A DNA stretch of 39,955 nt from DAOUJW01 sp034421015 (GTDB taxonomy: Bacteria; Chloroflexota; Dehalococcoidia; Lucifugimonadales; UBA2985): NCBI GenBank assembly GCA_034421015.1, contig DAOUKT010000025.1:1-39955 (forward strand). The letters are read 5' to 3'. The translations under genes and the position numbers were made by a program. The notes beneath the pieces are model-generated. The model searched no databases and was not told where the DNA came from. It was given only the letters and a program-made list of their open reading frames with translations. Below are positions 31,635 to 39,955 of this stretch, one piece after another; position 1 is the stretch's first letter, and each line of letters opens with the position of its first letter.

Positions 31635-33467
31635 ATGAACTCTGATAGAATTCGCAACTTCTGCATCATTGCCCACATAGACCACGGCAAGTCCACCCTG
31701 GCCGACCGCATCCTGGAAATCACCGGCGCAGTAAGCTCCCGGGATATGACGGAGCAGTTCATGGACCAGATGGACCTGGAGCGGGAGCGCGGCATTACCA
31801 TCAAGGGCAAGGCCGTCAGGATGACCTACGCCAACGGCGAGGGCGACTACCAGCTTAACCTCATCGACACTCCCGGCCACGTGGACTTCGGCTACGAGGT
31901 GTCCCGAGCCCTTGCCGCCTGCGAGGGCGCTCTCCTCGTCGTCGACGCTACCCAGGGCATCCAGGCCCAGACCCTGGCCAACGTCTACCTGGCCCTGGAG
32001 CACGACCTGACCATCATACCCGTTGTGAACAAGATTGACCTGCCCGTGGCCCGGCCCCAGGGCGTGTCGGAGGAGCTGCAACAGGCCTTCGGATTCATGG
32101 AGGACGAGGTGCTCTTCGTCTCGGCAAAGGACGGCCGTGGCATAGCGGAGCTTCTGGAGGCCGTCGTAGACAGGATACCGCCGCCGAAGGGCGAGACGGA
32201 CTCCCTGAGGGCCTTGATCTTCGACTCCGCCTACGACCCCTACAAGGGTGTCGTGGCCTACGTGCGACTGTTCGGGGGCTCCATCAGCAAGGGAGCCGAA
32301 GTGCTCATGCTCTCCACCGGCTCCAGCGGGGACGTGCTGGAGGTAGGGGTATTTCGACCGCAGCTTACCCAGGTCGAAAGCCTCCACGATGGCGAAGTCG
32401 GCTACATCGCCACCGGCCTCAAGAACGTCCGGGAGTGCCGCGTTGGAGACACCATCACCATGGCCCGGACCCCCTCCACGGAGCCACTGCCCGGCTACCA
32501 GGCGCTGAAGCCAATGGTCTTCGCCGGCCTCTACCCGGCGGAGGGCGAGGACTACCTGGCGCTGAGGACCGCTCTGGAGAAGCTGCAACTGAGCGACGCC
32601 GCCCTGAGCTACGAGCCGGAGACCAGCGCCGCCCTGGGCTTCGGGTTCAGGTGCGGGTTCCTGGGCCTCCTTCACATGGAGGTCGTCCAGGAGCGGCTGG
32701 AGAGGGAGTACAGCCTCAACCTCCTGATCACGGCCCCAAGCGTCGCATACCAGGTCATCCTGGACGACGGCACGGAGATTGAAGTCGAAAGCCCGGCCAA
32801 GCTCCCTCCGGCCCAGAGGATTGTCGAGATGCGAGAGCCCCTGCTGTCCCTCAGCATCGTCGCTCCCACCCGGTACATTGGCGCCGTAATGGAGCTGGTC
32901 ACGGCGAGACGAGGCGAGTTCAAGCGAATGGAGTACCTGCAGGGCGCGGTGTCCGACGGCGACCAGGACAGCCAGGCCTCCGAAGCCAGGGCGCTGCTGG
33001 AGTACCAGGCGCCCCTGTCCGAGGTGCTGGTGGACTTCTACGATCTGTTGAAGTCGCGGACACAGGGATACGCCTCAATGGACTACTCATTCGCCGGCTA
33101 CAGGGCGGCCCCGCTGGTGAAACTGGACCTGCTGGTGAACAACCAGCCGGTGGACGCGCTATCCCTCATCACCCACAGGGACAGGGCCTATCCCCAGGGC
33201 AGGTCTCTGGTCGAGAAGCTGAAGAACCTCATCCCGCGCCAGATGTTCGAGGTGCCGATCCAGGCAGCGATTGGGAACCGAATCATCGCCCGGGAGACCA
33301 TCAACGCAATGCGCAAGAACGTGCTTGCCAAGTGCTATGGCGGCGACGTGACCCGGAAACGGAAGCTGCTTGAGAAGCAGGCGGAGGGCAAGAGGCGAAT
33401 GAAGCGGGTGGGTAACGTCGACATACCCCAGGAGGCGTTCCTGGCCCTGCTGAAGATAGAGCGGTAG
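31635..33467 (+). CDS. lepA: Elongation factor 4 (LepA) GTPase
   Basis: A 610-residue translational GTPase that back-translocates or remodels ribosomes. The G motifs are complete: AHIDHGKSTLADR (G1), RERGITIKG (G2), DTPGHVDFGYE (G3), NKIDLP (G4), SAKDGRG (G5). The C-terminal LepA domain includes RQMFEVPIQAAIG and NVLAKCYGGDVTRKRKLLEKQ, typical of LepA rather than EF-G. Full length. It ends convergently, 10 bp from ylxP. Confidence 0.97.
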   Translation: MNSDRIRNFCIIAHIDHGKSTLADRILEITGAVSSRDMTEQFMDQMDLERERGITIKGKAVRMTYANGEGDYQLNLIDTPGHVDFGYEVSRALAACEGALLVVDATQGIQAQTLANVYLALEHDLTIIPVVNKIDLPVARPQGVSEELQQAFGFMEDEVLFVSAKDGRGIAELLEAVVDRIPPPKGETDSLRALIFDSAYDPYKGVVAYVRLFGGSISKGAEVLMLSTGSSGDVLEVGVFRPQLTQVESLHDGEVGYIATGLKNVRECRVGDTITMARTPSTEPLPGYQALKPMVFAGLYPAEGEDYLALRTALEKLQLSDAALSYEPETSAALGFGFRCGFLGLLHMEVVQERLEREYSLNLLITAPSVAYQVILDDGTEIEVESPAKLPPAQRIVEMREPLLSLSIVAPTRYIGAVMELVTARRGEFKRMEYLQGAVSDGDQDSQASEARALLEYQAPLSEVLVDFYDLLKSRTQGYASMDYSFAGYRAAPLVKLDLLVNNQPVDALSLITHRDRAYPQGRSLVEKLKNLIPRQMFEVPIQAAIGNRIIARETINAMRKNVLAKCYGGDVTRKRKLLEKQAEGKRRMKRVGNVDIPQEAFLALLKIER

Positions 33468-33477
33468 GGCGCGTGCT

Positions 33478-33771
33478 CTACATCCCTGAGAGCATCTCCA
33501 CGTCGTAGCCGGCCATAACGGCCTCCTCGCGGCACCCCTCGATAAACTGCACCACCCTGGAGATCATCTCGTTGGCGTGGCGGGTGTCGTTGCTGACGCA
33601 GGTCACGCCAAGGGTGGCCGTCCTCCAGCTTTCGGTGTTGTCCACCTCCGCAATTGCAACGTTGAACCGGCTGCGCACGCGGTCGACTATCGAACGCACC
33701 ACCCTGCGCTTGTCCTTCAGCGAGTGGCTGGCGGGCAGGTCAAGCTCTATGCGGCAAACTCCGATGTTCAT
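33478..33771 (-). CDS. ylxP: DUF503/YlxP family protein
   Basis: A 97-residue protein with the DUF503 pattern: IGVCRIELDLPASHSLKDKR, RFNVAIAEVDNTESWRTATLGV. The fold is a small alpha/beta (ferredoxin-like) domain; in many bacteria ylxP is next to nusA-infB-rbfA and is linked to ribosome maturation, but here it stands beside lepA and rsmI. ATG 33771 has GAGGG upstream and a TATACT box at about 33790-33795 on the minus strand. A longer reading to 33945 lacks support and would overlap the promoter of rsmI. Confidence 0.83.
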   Translation of the reverse strand: MNIGVCRIELDLPASHSLKDKRRVVRSIVDRVRSRFNVAIAEVDNTESWRTATLGVTCVSNDTRHANEMISRVVQFIEGCREEAVMAGYDVEMLSGM

Positions 33772-33862
33772 GGCGTCGCCCTCGCTACGAGTATAGCACC
33801 GGCGGCCAGGGTACGCATGAAGGCACGTCGCCCATTGCTCACCCCAACATCGTTTCGACTGA

Positions 33863-33868
33863 TATACT
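33863..33868 (+). promoter_or_regulatory. Probable -10 box of rsmI
   Basis: TATACT, 52 bp before the rsmI ATG. The nearest -35-like TTGCTC is 22 bp upstream, too far for a canonical pair. Confidence 0.4.
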
Positions 33869-33920
33869 CTGGTGTGCGCGGAGTAGCGCCGGCCCACAAT
33901 CCCCTTAGAGCGAAGACCCC

Positions 33921-34733
33921 ATGCCCACCCTCTACGTGATAGCAACCCCCATAGGAAACCTGGAGGACATGACCCTCCGGGGCCTGCGCGTGCTCAAGGA
34001 GGTCAGCCTCATCGCCGCCGAGGACACGCGAACGACAAGAAAGCTCCTCTCCCACTACGAAATCCATACGCCTCTGACCAGCTACCACGACCACAACATA
34101 GGCCGCAGCCTGCCCCGTATCCTGGAGACGCTTGAGAGCGGCGACGTTGCCCTGGTCTCCGACGCGGGGACGCCGGGCATCAGCGACCCGGGACTGGAGT
34201 TGGTCAGGGCGGCGGCGTCCGCGGGGTTTACGGTGGTCCCCATACCCGGCCCCTCCGCGATGACCGCGGCCCTGTCCGTATCCGGTATTCCGGCGGACCG
34301 CTCCCTGTTCCTGGGATTCCTGCCGCGGGGCAAAAGGGACAGGCTGGCGCTGCTGGAATCGGTGGCGGAACTGCCCTTCACCCTGGTCATCTTCGAGGCG
34401 CCCCACCGCCTTCAGCGGTCGCTGGCCGACATCCTGGAGGCGCTGGGAAACCGGCCGCTGACGGCGCTCCGGGAAGGGACCAAGCTCCACGAGGAGGTGT
34501 TTCGCGGCTCAGTGTCGGAGGCGGTTGAGCGCTTCCAGCAGCCCAGGGGGGAGTTCACGATTGTCGTGGGCTGGGAGGCTAAGGAGCGGGCCTCGTCCCC
34601 GGAAGAGGCGGAGGAGATGCTCCGCTACATGCTGGAGCAGGGGGTGTCCGCCAGGGATGCGCGGTCCCTGGTGGCGGAGCGGACCGGGATTCCCAGAAGG
34701 GAACTGTACCGGATGTGGCTGCGGCTGAAGTAG
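33921..34733 (+). CDS. rsmI: 16S rRNA 2'-O-ribose C1402 methyltransferase
   Basis: A 270-residue tetrapyrrole-methylase-fold enzyme that methylates C1402 of 16S rRNA with SAM. The start LYVIATPIGNLEDMTLRGL and IAAEDTRTTRKLL are diagnostic, as are SDAGTPGISDPG and the FEAPHRLQRSL block. A C-terminal helical extension (SSPEEAEEMLRYML) is the usual RsmI HTH-like tail. Divergent from ylxP. Confidence 0.96.
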   Translation: MPTLYVIATPIGNLEDMTLRGLRVLKEVSLIAAEDTRTTRKLLSHYEIHTPLTSYHDHNIGRSLPRILETLESGDVALVSDAGTPGISDPGLELVRAAASAGFTVVPIPGPSAMTAALSVSGIPADRSLFLGFLPRGKRDRLALLESVAELPFTLVIFEAPHRLQRSLADILEALGNRPLTALREGTKLHEEVFRGSVSEAVERFQQPRGEFTIVVGWEAKERASSPEEAEEMLRYMLEQGVSARDARSLVAERTGIPRRELYRMWLRLK

Positions 34734-34762
34734 GGGGAATTGGCATACGCCTAAAATCCTCC

Positions 34763-34957
34763 TTCATTCCCGCATTCCAGTCCCCGCGCGGGAACTCCAC
34801 TTGGGGCACTTTCTCTTCGTCACCCCTGCGAAAGCAGGGGTCTAGAGCGTCCTAATAGACGACTTTAGATTCCCGCTTTCGCGGGAATGACGATAAACGC
34901 ATTGTCTCCAAAATGCCGCCATAGTTACGCAAGGGTCTCCTTTCGCAGGAATGACGG
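34763..34957. repeat. Cluster of palindromic repeats between rsmI and the HAD phosphatase
   Basis: Contains CCCCTGCGAAAGCAGGGG (about 34826-34843), ATTCCCGCTTTCGCGGGAAT (about 34870-34889) and CTCCTTTCGCAGGAATGACGG, joined by spacers shared with the copies at 100-190 and 39843-39955. Two rsmI/phosphatase 3' ends converge here; the repeats may also act as terminators. Confidence 0.75.
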
Positions 34958-34970
34958 ACAAAATCGGGGA

Positions 34971-35654
34971 CTAGCCGGCAGTCAGCTCCGGCAGCCTGGC
35001 AATAACGTCGTGGAAGTCGTTGAAGGGGAAGAAGGGTATGCCCTCGGCCTCGCAGTGGGCGCGGAGCCTGCGGCAGGCGAAAACGTAGTCGACCTTGGCG
35101 GCAACGCAGGTGTCAGAGAAGCCGTCACCCACCATCGCCACTCTGTAGCCCATAGAAGCATATTTAAGCGCATGATAGCACTTGCAAGCGCCAACCGAAT
35201 CGCAGATCTCCGGGCAGTCGTTGTACTCCACCTTCACCCTGTCCCCCGCGCCGAAGTTGGCCCTGCTGCTGAACACGGGCACGTCCGGCAGACCGCCGCC
35301 CGACAGAATGGAGCGAATGTAGAAGCCCAGACCGCTGGAGGCGATGTTCAGGGGAATGCCCTCCGCCTGGCAGCGGCTCACCAGCTCCTGGAATCCCGGC
35401 CTTATGACGGCCTCATCCCTGACAAAGCGGGCCATCTCCTCCTCGCGGTCGCTGGGGAGACAGCCGAACTCGCTGGCCAGGCACTCCCTGCCGACAATCA
35501 GCCCCGCCTCCCGCATGGGCTCAAAGCGCTTCCAGTCCTCCAGGGCGAAGGCCTCCAGCAGGGCAACGCCCATGTCTCTCTCGGTGACCGTGCCGTCGAA
35601 GTCGACCAGGATGGCGAGGTTGCTGCGCTTCGCGGGCTGTGTCATGGCGCTCAT
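34971..35654 (-). CDS. HAD-superfamily phosphatase, MtnX/SerB-like
   Basis: A 227-residue HAD hydrolase. Motif I LVDFDGTVTERD holds the nucleophile Asp and acid/base Asp; motif II is NIASSGLGFYI; motif III/IV is MVGDGFSDTCVAAKVDYVFA. The order and cap (MREAGLIVGRECLAS) match the MtnX/phosphoserine-phosphatase-like group, which act on small phosphomonoesters such as HK-MTPenyl-1-P or phosphoserine; the substrate cannot be settled. ATG 35654 is preferred over 35645; the 40-residue upstream extension to 35777 is unconserved. Confidence 0.82.
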   Translation of the reverse strand: MSAMTQPAKRSNLAILVDFDGTVTERDMGVALLEAFALEDWKRFEPMREAGLIVGRECLASEFGCLPSDREEEMARFVRDEAVIRPGFQELVSRCQAEGIPLNIASSGLGFYIRSILSGGGLPDVPVFSSRANFGAGDRVKVEYNDCPEICDSVGACKCYHALKYASMGYRVAMVGDGFSDTCVAAKVDYVFACRRLRAHCEAEGIPFFPFNDFHDVIARLPELTAG

Positions 35655-35732
35655 GGTATCAGCTTGGAGACCGTGGGACAACTGCGGGCGCGCGGCCCGG
35701 GGCTGGCGCAAGCCGACGATACATGATCCCAT

Positions 35733-35761
35733 TTGCGCCCCCTCTCGGGCTGCCTTATACT
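35733..35761 (+). promoter_or_regulatory. Putative promoter of the DUF502 gene
   Basis: TTGCGC (35733-35738), 17 bp, TATACT (35756-35761). Confidence 0.5.
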
Positions 35762-35845
35762 CGCATACGGAAGCCATACCATCTCAAAGGGAGGCCGCAG
35801 CGGTCAACGACATAGCCGCGGGCGGCCGCCTGAGATAGGAGAATA

Positions 35846-36550
35846 GTGAGTCTTTCGCCGAGAACCCAGTCCGAAAAGTCGTCCGCCAAGAAGGCCCTGG
35901 AGAACGCCCGCAACTACATCATCACGGGCATACTGATCCTTGTGCCCGTGGCAATCACCTACGTGCTGGTCAGGTGGGCTTTCTACACCGTCGACGGGCT
36001 GCTCAGGCCGCTGTTGGACTCACTTCTCGGCTGGAGTATTCCGGGGCTCGGGCTGATAGGGATTCTGCTGGCGGCCTATGGCCTGGGGCTGTTCTCCAAC
36101 CAGCGCATCGGGCGGCGGGCGATTGCGGCCACACAGGACTTCATCCTCCAGGTCCCGGTGATCGGGGCGGTGTACGGACCGGCCAAGAAGCTGATAGAGT
36201 CCTTCACCGAGGACAGCGGCGCCGGCTTCAGCCGCGTCGTAGTCGCCGAATACCCCAAGGCCGGCACCTGGATGGTCGGCTTTCTCACAGGCTTCACCCG
36301 TCTGGACATCAGCTCCTACGTGGGCGTGATCTACGTTCCAACTGCGCCCACCCCAAACTCGGGTTGGGTGGCAATGGTGCCGGTGGAGAGCATTTTCGAC
36401 ACAACCCTGTCCGTGCAGGAGGCCATGTCAATGGTGCTGTCCGGCGGCATCTCCTCGCCTCTGAATATCGAACTGCAGCGCCTCGACCCCCGGGAGGCGG
36501 TTGACTTCCTGCAGAAGGCCGAGGCGGAGGCGGCGCTGCAGGGCAACTAG
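35846..36550 (+). CDS. DUF502 family membrane protein
   Basis: A 234-residue protein with two transmembrane helices (about 22-45 and 65-88) and the DUF502 hallmarks: ITGILILVPVAITYVLVRW, the short periplasmic stretch, then VPVIGAVYGPAKKLIESF, GTWMVGFLTGF and the C-terminal cytoplasmic domain containing YVPTAPTPNSGWVAMVPVE. Start GTG 35846. Function unknown in the family; plant LCV-like homologues exist. It stands alone before argC. Confidence 0.87.
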   Translation: MSLSPRTQSEKSSAKKALENARNYIITGILILVPVAITYVLVRWAFYTVDGLLRPLLDSLLGWSIPGLGLIGILLAAYGLGLFSNQRIGRRAIAATQDFILQVPVIGAVYGPAKKLIESFTEDSGAGFSRVVVAEYPKAGTWMVGFLTGFTRLDISSYVGVIYVPTAPTPNSGWVAMVPVESIFDTTLSVQEAMSMVLSGGISSPLNIELQRLDPREAVDFLQKAEAEAALQGN

Positions 36551-36595
36551 GGGAATTCGGGTCAGACGCCCTGCCCGGCCCTTCCCGCCGTCCGG

Positions 36596-36625
36596 TTGCC
36601 TCTGAAGCGGGCCAAGGGTTATACT
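36596..36625 (+). promoter_or_regulatory. Putative argC promoter
   Basis: TTGCCT (36596-36601), 18 bp, TATACT (36620-36625); 31 bp before the start codon. Confidence 0.6.
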
Positions 36626-36656
36626 GAGAGTCTACCCATTCTGGAGGATTGTTACA

Positions 36657-37691
36657 TTGAAAGCTGCGATTATTAACGTAACGGGTTACTCCGGCATTGA
36701 GCTTGCACGCATCCTGCACCGTCACCCGGAGGTGGAGCTGACCCAGGTCACAGGCAGGAGCGCCGTGGGCCAGAAGCTGGGCGAGGCCTTCCCCCACTTG
36801 GGCGACATCGACCTGACCATTCTGGACGAGGTGGCCGAGAGCGTGGACATTGCGTTCTCTGCCCTGCCCCAGACCGCCAGCGCAGAGGCCCTGATTCCCC
36901 TGGTAGCCCAGGGCGTCAAGTCCATCGACATCAGCGCCGACTTCCGGCTCAAGGACGCGTCCGAGTACGAGCAGTGGTACGGCGTGGCCCACCCAAAGCC
37001 GGAGCTTCTGGAGGACTCGGTCTACGGGCTGACGGAGCTGTATCGCAGCGAGATCAGGACCTCGACCCTGGTTGCTAACCCGGGCTGCTACCCGACGGGC
37101 GCCATCCTGGCCCTGGCCCCGGCCATCCGCGAGGGGCTTATTGAGGAGGACATCATCATCGACAGCAAGTCCGGGGTGTCCGGCGCAGGCCGCGGTCTGA
37201 GCATGTCTTCCCACTTCTCCGAGGTGAACGAGAACGTGTCCGCCTACTCCGTAAACGGCCACAGGCACCTGCCGGAGATCACCCAGGAGATCCGACACTA
37301 CAAGCCCTCCTACGACCCCAGGATCACCTTCCTGCCCCACCTGATTCCCATGACCAGGGGCATCCTGAGCTCCTGCTACGTTCCCTTGAAGAATGGGGCG
37401 ATCTCCTCGGGCAAGGCGGGAATCGACGAGGTGCGGTCCCTGTACAAGGACTTCTACCGGGACGAGCCCTTCGTCCGGGTGGTGGATGAGTCGCCCATGA
37501 CCAAGCACACCCTGGGCAACAACAACTGCATCGTGTTCCCTCACGTGGACACCCGCACCAACAGGTTGATGGTGGTCAGCTGCCTGGACAACCTTGTCAA
37601 GGGCGCGGCGGGACAGGCCATCCAGAACATGAACCTCATGTTTGACATGCCGGAGACGGAGGGTCTGGAGCAGCTCGCGCTTTACCCATAG
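36657..37691 (+). CDS. argC: N-acetyl-gamma-glutamyl-phosphate reductase
   Basis: A 344-residue NADPH-dependent reductase, third step of arginine (or LysW-type lysine) synthesis. The N-terminal Rossmann motif is VTGYSGIELARILHRHPE; the catalytic Cys lies in VANPGCYPTGAI (about 142-153) and the base in NGHRHLPEI. Start TTG 36657 follows GGAGG, and the conserved sequence begins there. No other arginine gene is adjacent, and a tRNA-Glu follows. Confidence 0.95.
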   Translation: MKAAIINVTGYSGIELARILHRHPEVELTQVTGRSAVGQKLGEAFPHLGDIDLTILDEVAESVDIAFSALPQTASAEALIPLVAQGVKSIDISADFRLKDASEYEQWYGVAHPKPELLEDSVYGLTELYRSEIRTSTLVANPGCYPTGAILALAPAIREGLIEEDIIIDSKSGVSGAGRGLSMSSHFSEVNENVSAYSVNGHRHLPEITQEIRHYKPSYDPRITFLPHLIPMTRGILSSCYVPLKNGAISSGKAGIDEVRSLYKDFYRDEPFVRVVDESPMTKHTLGNNNCIVFPHVDTRTNRLMVVSCLDNLVKGAAGQAIQNMNLMFDMPETEGLEQLALYP

Positions 37692-37709
37692 AGACCGTAG
37701 ATTCCACAT

Positions 37710-37785
37710 GCCCTCATCGTCTAGCCTGGCCTAGGACGCCACCCTTTCAAGGTGGAGACCAGGGGTTCGAATCCCCTTGAGGGCA
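37710..37785 (+). tRNA. tRNA-Glu(TTC)
   Basis: Acceptor GCCCTCA pairs with TGAGGGC, discriminator A, CCA not encoded. The anticodon loop CTTTCAA gives TTC. Confidence 0.95.
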
Positions 37786-37836
37786 TACCCTCTTCATACG
37801 CGTGTAGCCGCCGCTCTTTACATAGGGCGTATACTT

Positions 37837-39231
37837 GTGGCAGGCGCTTCCGATAATCGGACCGGGCGAGCGGCATCCACCGCTCTCCAGGGGAGAACTC
37901 CCATCAGCACCGACGCGGACCAGACTCCAGCTAACGGCGCCAGGCCTGCCCGGCGTCTGGGGCCACTGCGCGCCTTCGCCTACCCCCAGTTCCGCATCTT
38001 CTGGGCCGCCTCCATAATCTCCATCACCTCCTTCTTCATGACCATGATCGCCCGCGGGTGGCTGGCCCTGGAGCTGACCGACTCCTCATTCATGGTGACC
38101 GCCGTCAACGCCGTGGGAATGGTGCCCATGCTTGTATTCTCCGCATTCGGGGGCGTGATTGCCGACCGGGTGAACCGGAGGCTCGTGCTCATTGTCAGCG
38201 AAGTGTTCAACTTCACGGTCGTGCTCGCCCTCGCGCTCCTGATTGTTGCGGACCTGGTCAACATCCAGCACGTCTTCGCCCTGACACTGCTGCACGGGGT
38301 CGGCTTTGCCCTTGGCATGCCGGCCAGGGCGGCCACGGTGTCCAACCTGGTGGATCAGAAGGACCTGGCCAGCGGCGTTGCCCTGTTCACGACTATATTC
38401 AGCGCCGGGCAGCTGGTGGGACCGGCCCTGGCGGGATACCTCATCGACTCCTACGGGATGGGGCCCTGCTTCGTAATTGCCTGCGTCGTGCTGGTCCCCG
38501 CGCTCCTATTCCTCCTTCCTCTGAAGATTCCCACAGCGGCCCCCGGCTTTGGCGCGGCCGCTCAGACATCGGTGCTGGGCAGCATAGCCCAGGGCATAAA
38601 CTACGTGCGCAGGAACAGAGTGCTGACGGGACTGCTGCTGATGGGGGCGGCTCTCACGATATTCGCCATGCCCTACCTGACACTCCTGCCCGTCTTCGCC
38701 CGGGACATCCTCGACGCCGGTGCCAGCGGCCTCGGGTGGCTCGGAGCGATGGGCGGAGCGGGAGCCATCGCGGGCTCGCTGACGGTGGCCGCTTTCAGCA
38801 ACCCCAGGCAGGTCAAGGCCCTCATGATCACCGGGGGAATCAGCCTTGGGCCGTTCATCGCCCTCTTCGCATTCTCCACAGTCTTCTCGCTCTCCCTGGC
38901 CCTTGTCCTGCTGGCCGGATACATGTTCCAGATTTTCATGACCAGCAACTTCACCCTGGTGCAGATAATCTCGCCCGACTACATCAGGGGGCGGGTGCTG
39001 AGCATACGGATGATCGCCGCCGGCATGGGGCCTTTGGGAATGGTCATGCTGGGCGCCGGCGCAGAGACGTGGGGCGCGCCCGCGGCTACGGCCGCAATGG
39101 GCATGGTCTCGCTGGCCCTGGTGTTGGCGATACTGGTTGGCATTCCGGCCGTCAGGAGAGCGGAGACGGCGGTGGGCGATGCGGCGCAGCAGCCCGCCGA
39201 GGAGACCCCGGCGACTGCGGCCACCTCCTAG
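37837..39231 (+). CDS. MFS transporter, enterobactin-exporter (EntS)-like
   Basis: A multispanning transporter with about twelve helices (from about 60 residues on). The block AYPQFRIFWAASIISITSFFM, the A-motif-like GGVIADRVNRRLVL and GMPARAATVSNLVDQKDLASG identify the MFS_3/EntS-like group of drug or siderophore exporters. The frame is open to 37777 inside tRNA-Glu, so the start lies later: GTG 37837 is the first plausible codon, but a TATACT box at 37830-37835 and a GGGGAG at 37893-37898 before ATC 37902 make a later, rare start possible. Its stop shares CTAG with the stop of pth. Confidence 0.85.
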   Translation: MAGASDNRTGRAASTALQGRTPISTDADQTPANGARPARRLGPLRAFAYPQFRIFWAASIISITSFFMTMIARGWLALELTDSSFMVTAVNAVGMVPMLVFSAFGGVIADRVNRRLVLIVSEVFNFTVVLALALLIVADLVNIQHVFALTLLHGVGFALGMPARAATVSNLVDQKDLASGVALFTTIFSAGQLVGPALAGYLIDSYGMGPCFVIACVVLVPALLFLLPLKIPTAAPGFGAAAQTSVLGSIAQGINYVRRNRVLTGLLLMGAALTIFAMPYLTLLPVFARDILDAGASGLGWLGAMGGAGAIAGSLTVAAFSNPRQVKALMITGGISLGPFIALFAFSTVFSLSLALVLLAGYMFQIFMTSNFTLVQIISPDYIRGRVLSIRMIAAGMGPLGMVMLGAGAETWGAPAATAAMGMVSLALVLAILVGIPAVRRAETAVGDAAQQPAEETPATAATS

Positions 39232-39785
39232 TTGTAGCGGTTCATGGCCCGCTCCAGGCCGTCCTTCAGAACGTCCATCACCGCGTCCCGGGCCATCGAC
39301 AGCGCCTCTTCCATGAGGGGCCGCTCCTTGGACGTGAAGCCGCCAAGGACGTGCCTGATCTCGTCCACGTCCTCCGGCGGATGCCCTATGCCGATCCGCA
39401 GCCGCGGGATGTCCCGGCTCCCCAGGGCGGCGATGATGGACTCCATCCCCCTCTGACCGGCGCTGCTCCCGGAGGCCCGGATGCGAATTGTGCCCGGCGG
39501 CAGGTCCATGTCGTCGTAGATGACGAGCAGGTCGCTCAGGGAGACCGGAAAGCGGGTGGTGAGATAGGCCAGGGCCTCGCCGCTGTTGTTCATAAAGGTG
39601 CGGGGCTTTGCCAGGACAACCTCTTGTCCCTCTATATTGCCCCGGCCTATCACTGCCGCCGCGCGCCTGTCGGATAGGCGTATGCCCGTCAGTGAAGCCA
39701 CAGCGTCCACGCACATGAACCCGACGTTGTGCCTGGAGACGGCGTAACGCTCGCCCGGGTTCCCCAGCCCTACGATGAGCTTCAT
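39228..39785 (-). CDS. pth: Peptidyl-tRNA hydrolase
   Basis: A 185-residue Pth1 enzyme that frees tRNA from peptidyl-tRNA dropped by ribosomes. MKLIVGLGNPGERYAVSRHN carries Asn9 and the catalytic His19; YDDMDLPPG and GHNGLRS-type region (SSAGQRGMESI here) follow. Length is normal for the family. It converges with the MFS gene, the two stop codons reading opposite strands of one CTAG. Confidence 0.95.
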   Translation of the reverse strand: MKLIVGLGNPGERYAVSRHNVGFMCVDAVASLTGIRLSDRRAAAVIGRGNIEGQEVVLAKPRTFMNNSGEALAYLTTRFPVSLSDLLVIYDDMDLPPGTIRIRASGSSAGQRGMESIIAALGSRDIPRLRIGIGHPPEDVDEIRHVLGGFTSKERPLMEEALSMARDAVMDVLKDGLERAMNRYN

Positions 39786-39842
39786 GGGCTGTCAGCCAGC
39801 GCTCTCAGCGTGGGCGCAGGCCATAATGTAATCCCCACTCCT

Positions 39843-39955
39843 GCGAAGGGAGACCTTTGAACAACTCCAGTTGGGGAGCGTGCCTCCCGACCATTCCTGC
39901 GGAAGCAGGAATCCAGATGGTTCGATATAGAAGGAAATAGATTCCCGCTTTCGCG
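39843..39955. repeat. Palindromic repeat cluster at the right edge
   Basis: Reverse-complement copy of the left-edge repeat (GGGAGACCTTTGAACAACTCC, ATTCCTGCGGAAGCAGGAAT) followed by an ATTCCCGCTTTCGCG unit cut by the window end. Confidence 0.75.

Noticed and set aside
34763..34957. CRISPR array
   Set aside because: The repeats are palindromic units of differing sequence and irregular spacing, scattered through the window, without cas genes.
38058..39677. 539-codon plus-strand reading overlapping the MFS gene
   Set aside because: Out of frame with a well-defined transporter and antisense to pth; a high-GC artefact.

Overview
The window is a GC-rich (roughly 60 percent), gene-dense bacterial chromosome segment with housekeeping operons broken up by short palindromic repeats and small toxin-antitoxin genes. 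The protein flavour suggests Chloroflexota, perhaps a Dehalococcoidia/SAR202-like lineage: tandem DUF3179 lipoproteins, a two-domain ThyX-like protein, an archaeal-type PurO-like IMP cyclohydrolase, DUF502, and frequent TTG/GTG starts. This placement is inference; there is no rRNA marker here.

Layout. 1-5263: a one-helix membrane protein, then an accessory patch (hicBA, two unknown genes, a truncated hicB, tRNA-Leu, tRNA-Gly, a FitAB/VapBC-type pair), then the ThyX-like protein. 5264-10156: an interspersed repeat, two poorly known proteins, and a minus-strand thrB-lysC(catalytic)-lysC(ACT)-glycosyltransferase operon in which aspartokinase is encoded by two ORFs. 10353-12653: a hypothetical gene, the PurO-like gene, a GIY-YIG protein and an orphan hicB. 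12680-17563: trpG-trpD-trpC-trpF-trpB on the minus strand, interrupted by repeats and without trpE or trpA. 17671-24494: a lone peptide-type ABC permease, two tandem DUF3179 lipoprotein genes, a divergent CARDB/metalloprotease lipoprotein and a small DUF5678-like gene. 24756-31274: tRNA-Gln, a P-loop kinase, an RND exporter, tRNA-Lys, tRNA-Leu and oppDF-type ATPases. 31635-39785: lepA, ylxP, rsmI, a HAD phosphatase, DUF502, argC, tRNA-Glu, an MFS exporter and pth.

Most important observation: both DUF3179 genes carry an in-frame TGA exactly where the family has the first cysteine of its CPLC motif, giving W-U-P-L-C. Each TGA is followed 13 nt later by the same perfect 8-bp hairpin with a GUU loop, built from codons that are rare in this GC-rich setting. 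The 61 nt around the site are identical in the two otherwise diverged paralogues. They are best read as two exported selenoprotein lipoproteins with SECIS elements, not as four ORF fragments.

A second theme is that four genes have one edge duplicated (19-68 bp), with foreign sequence between the copies: a palindromic repeat, a PurO-like gene, a hicB gene and a repeat cluster. This points to a recurrent insertion mode that duplicates the target edge and leaves the host gene intact.
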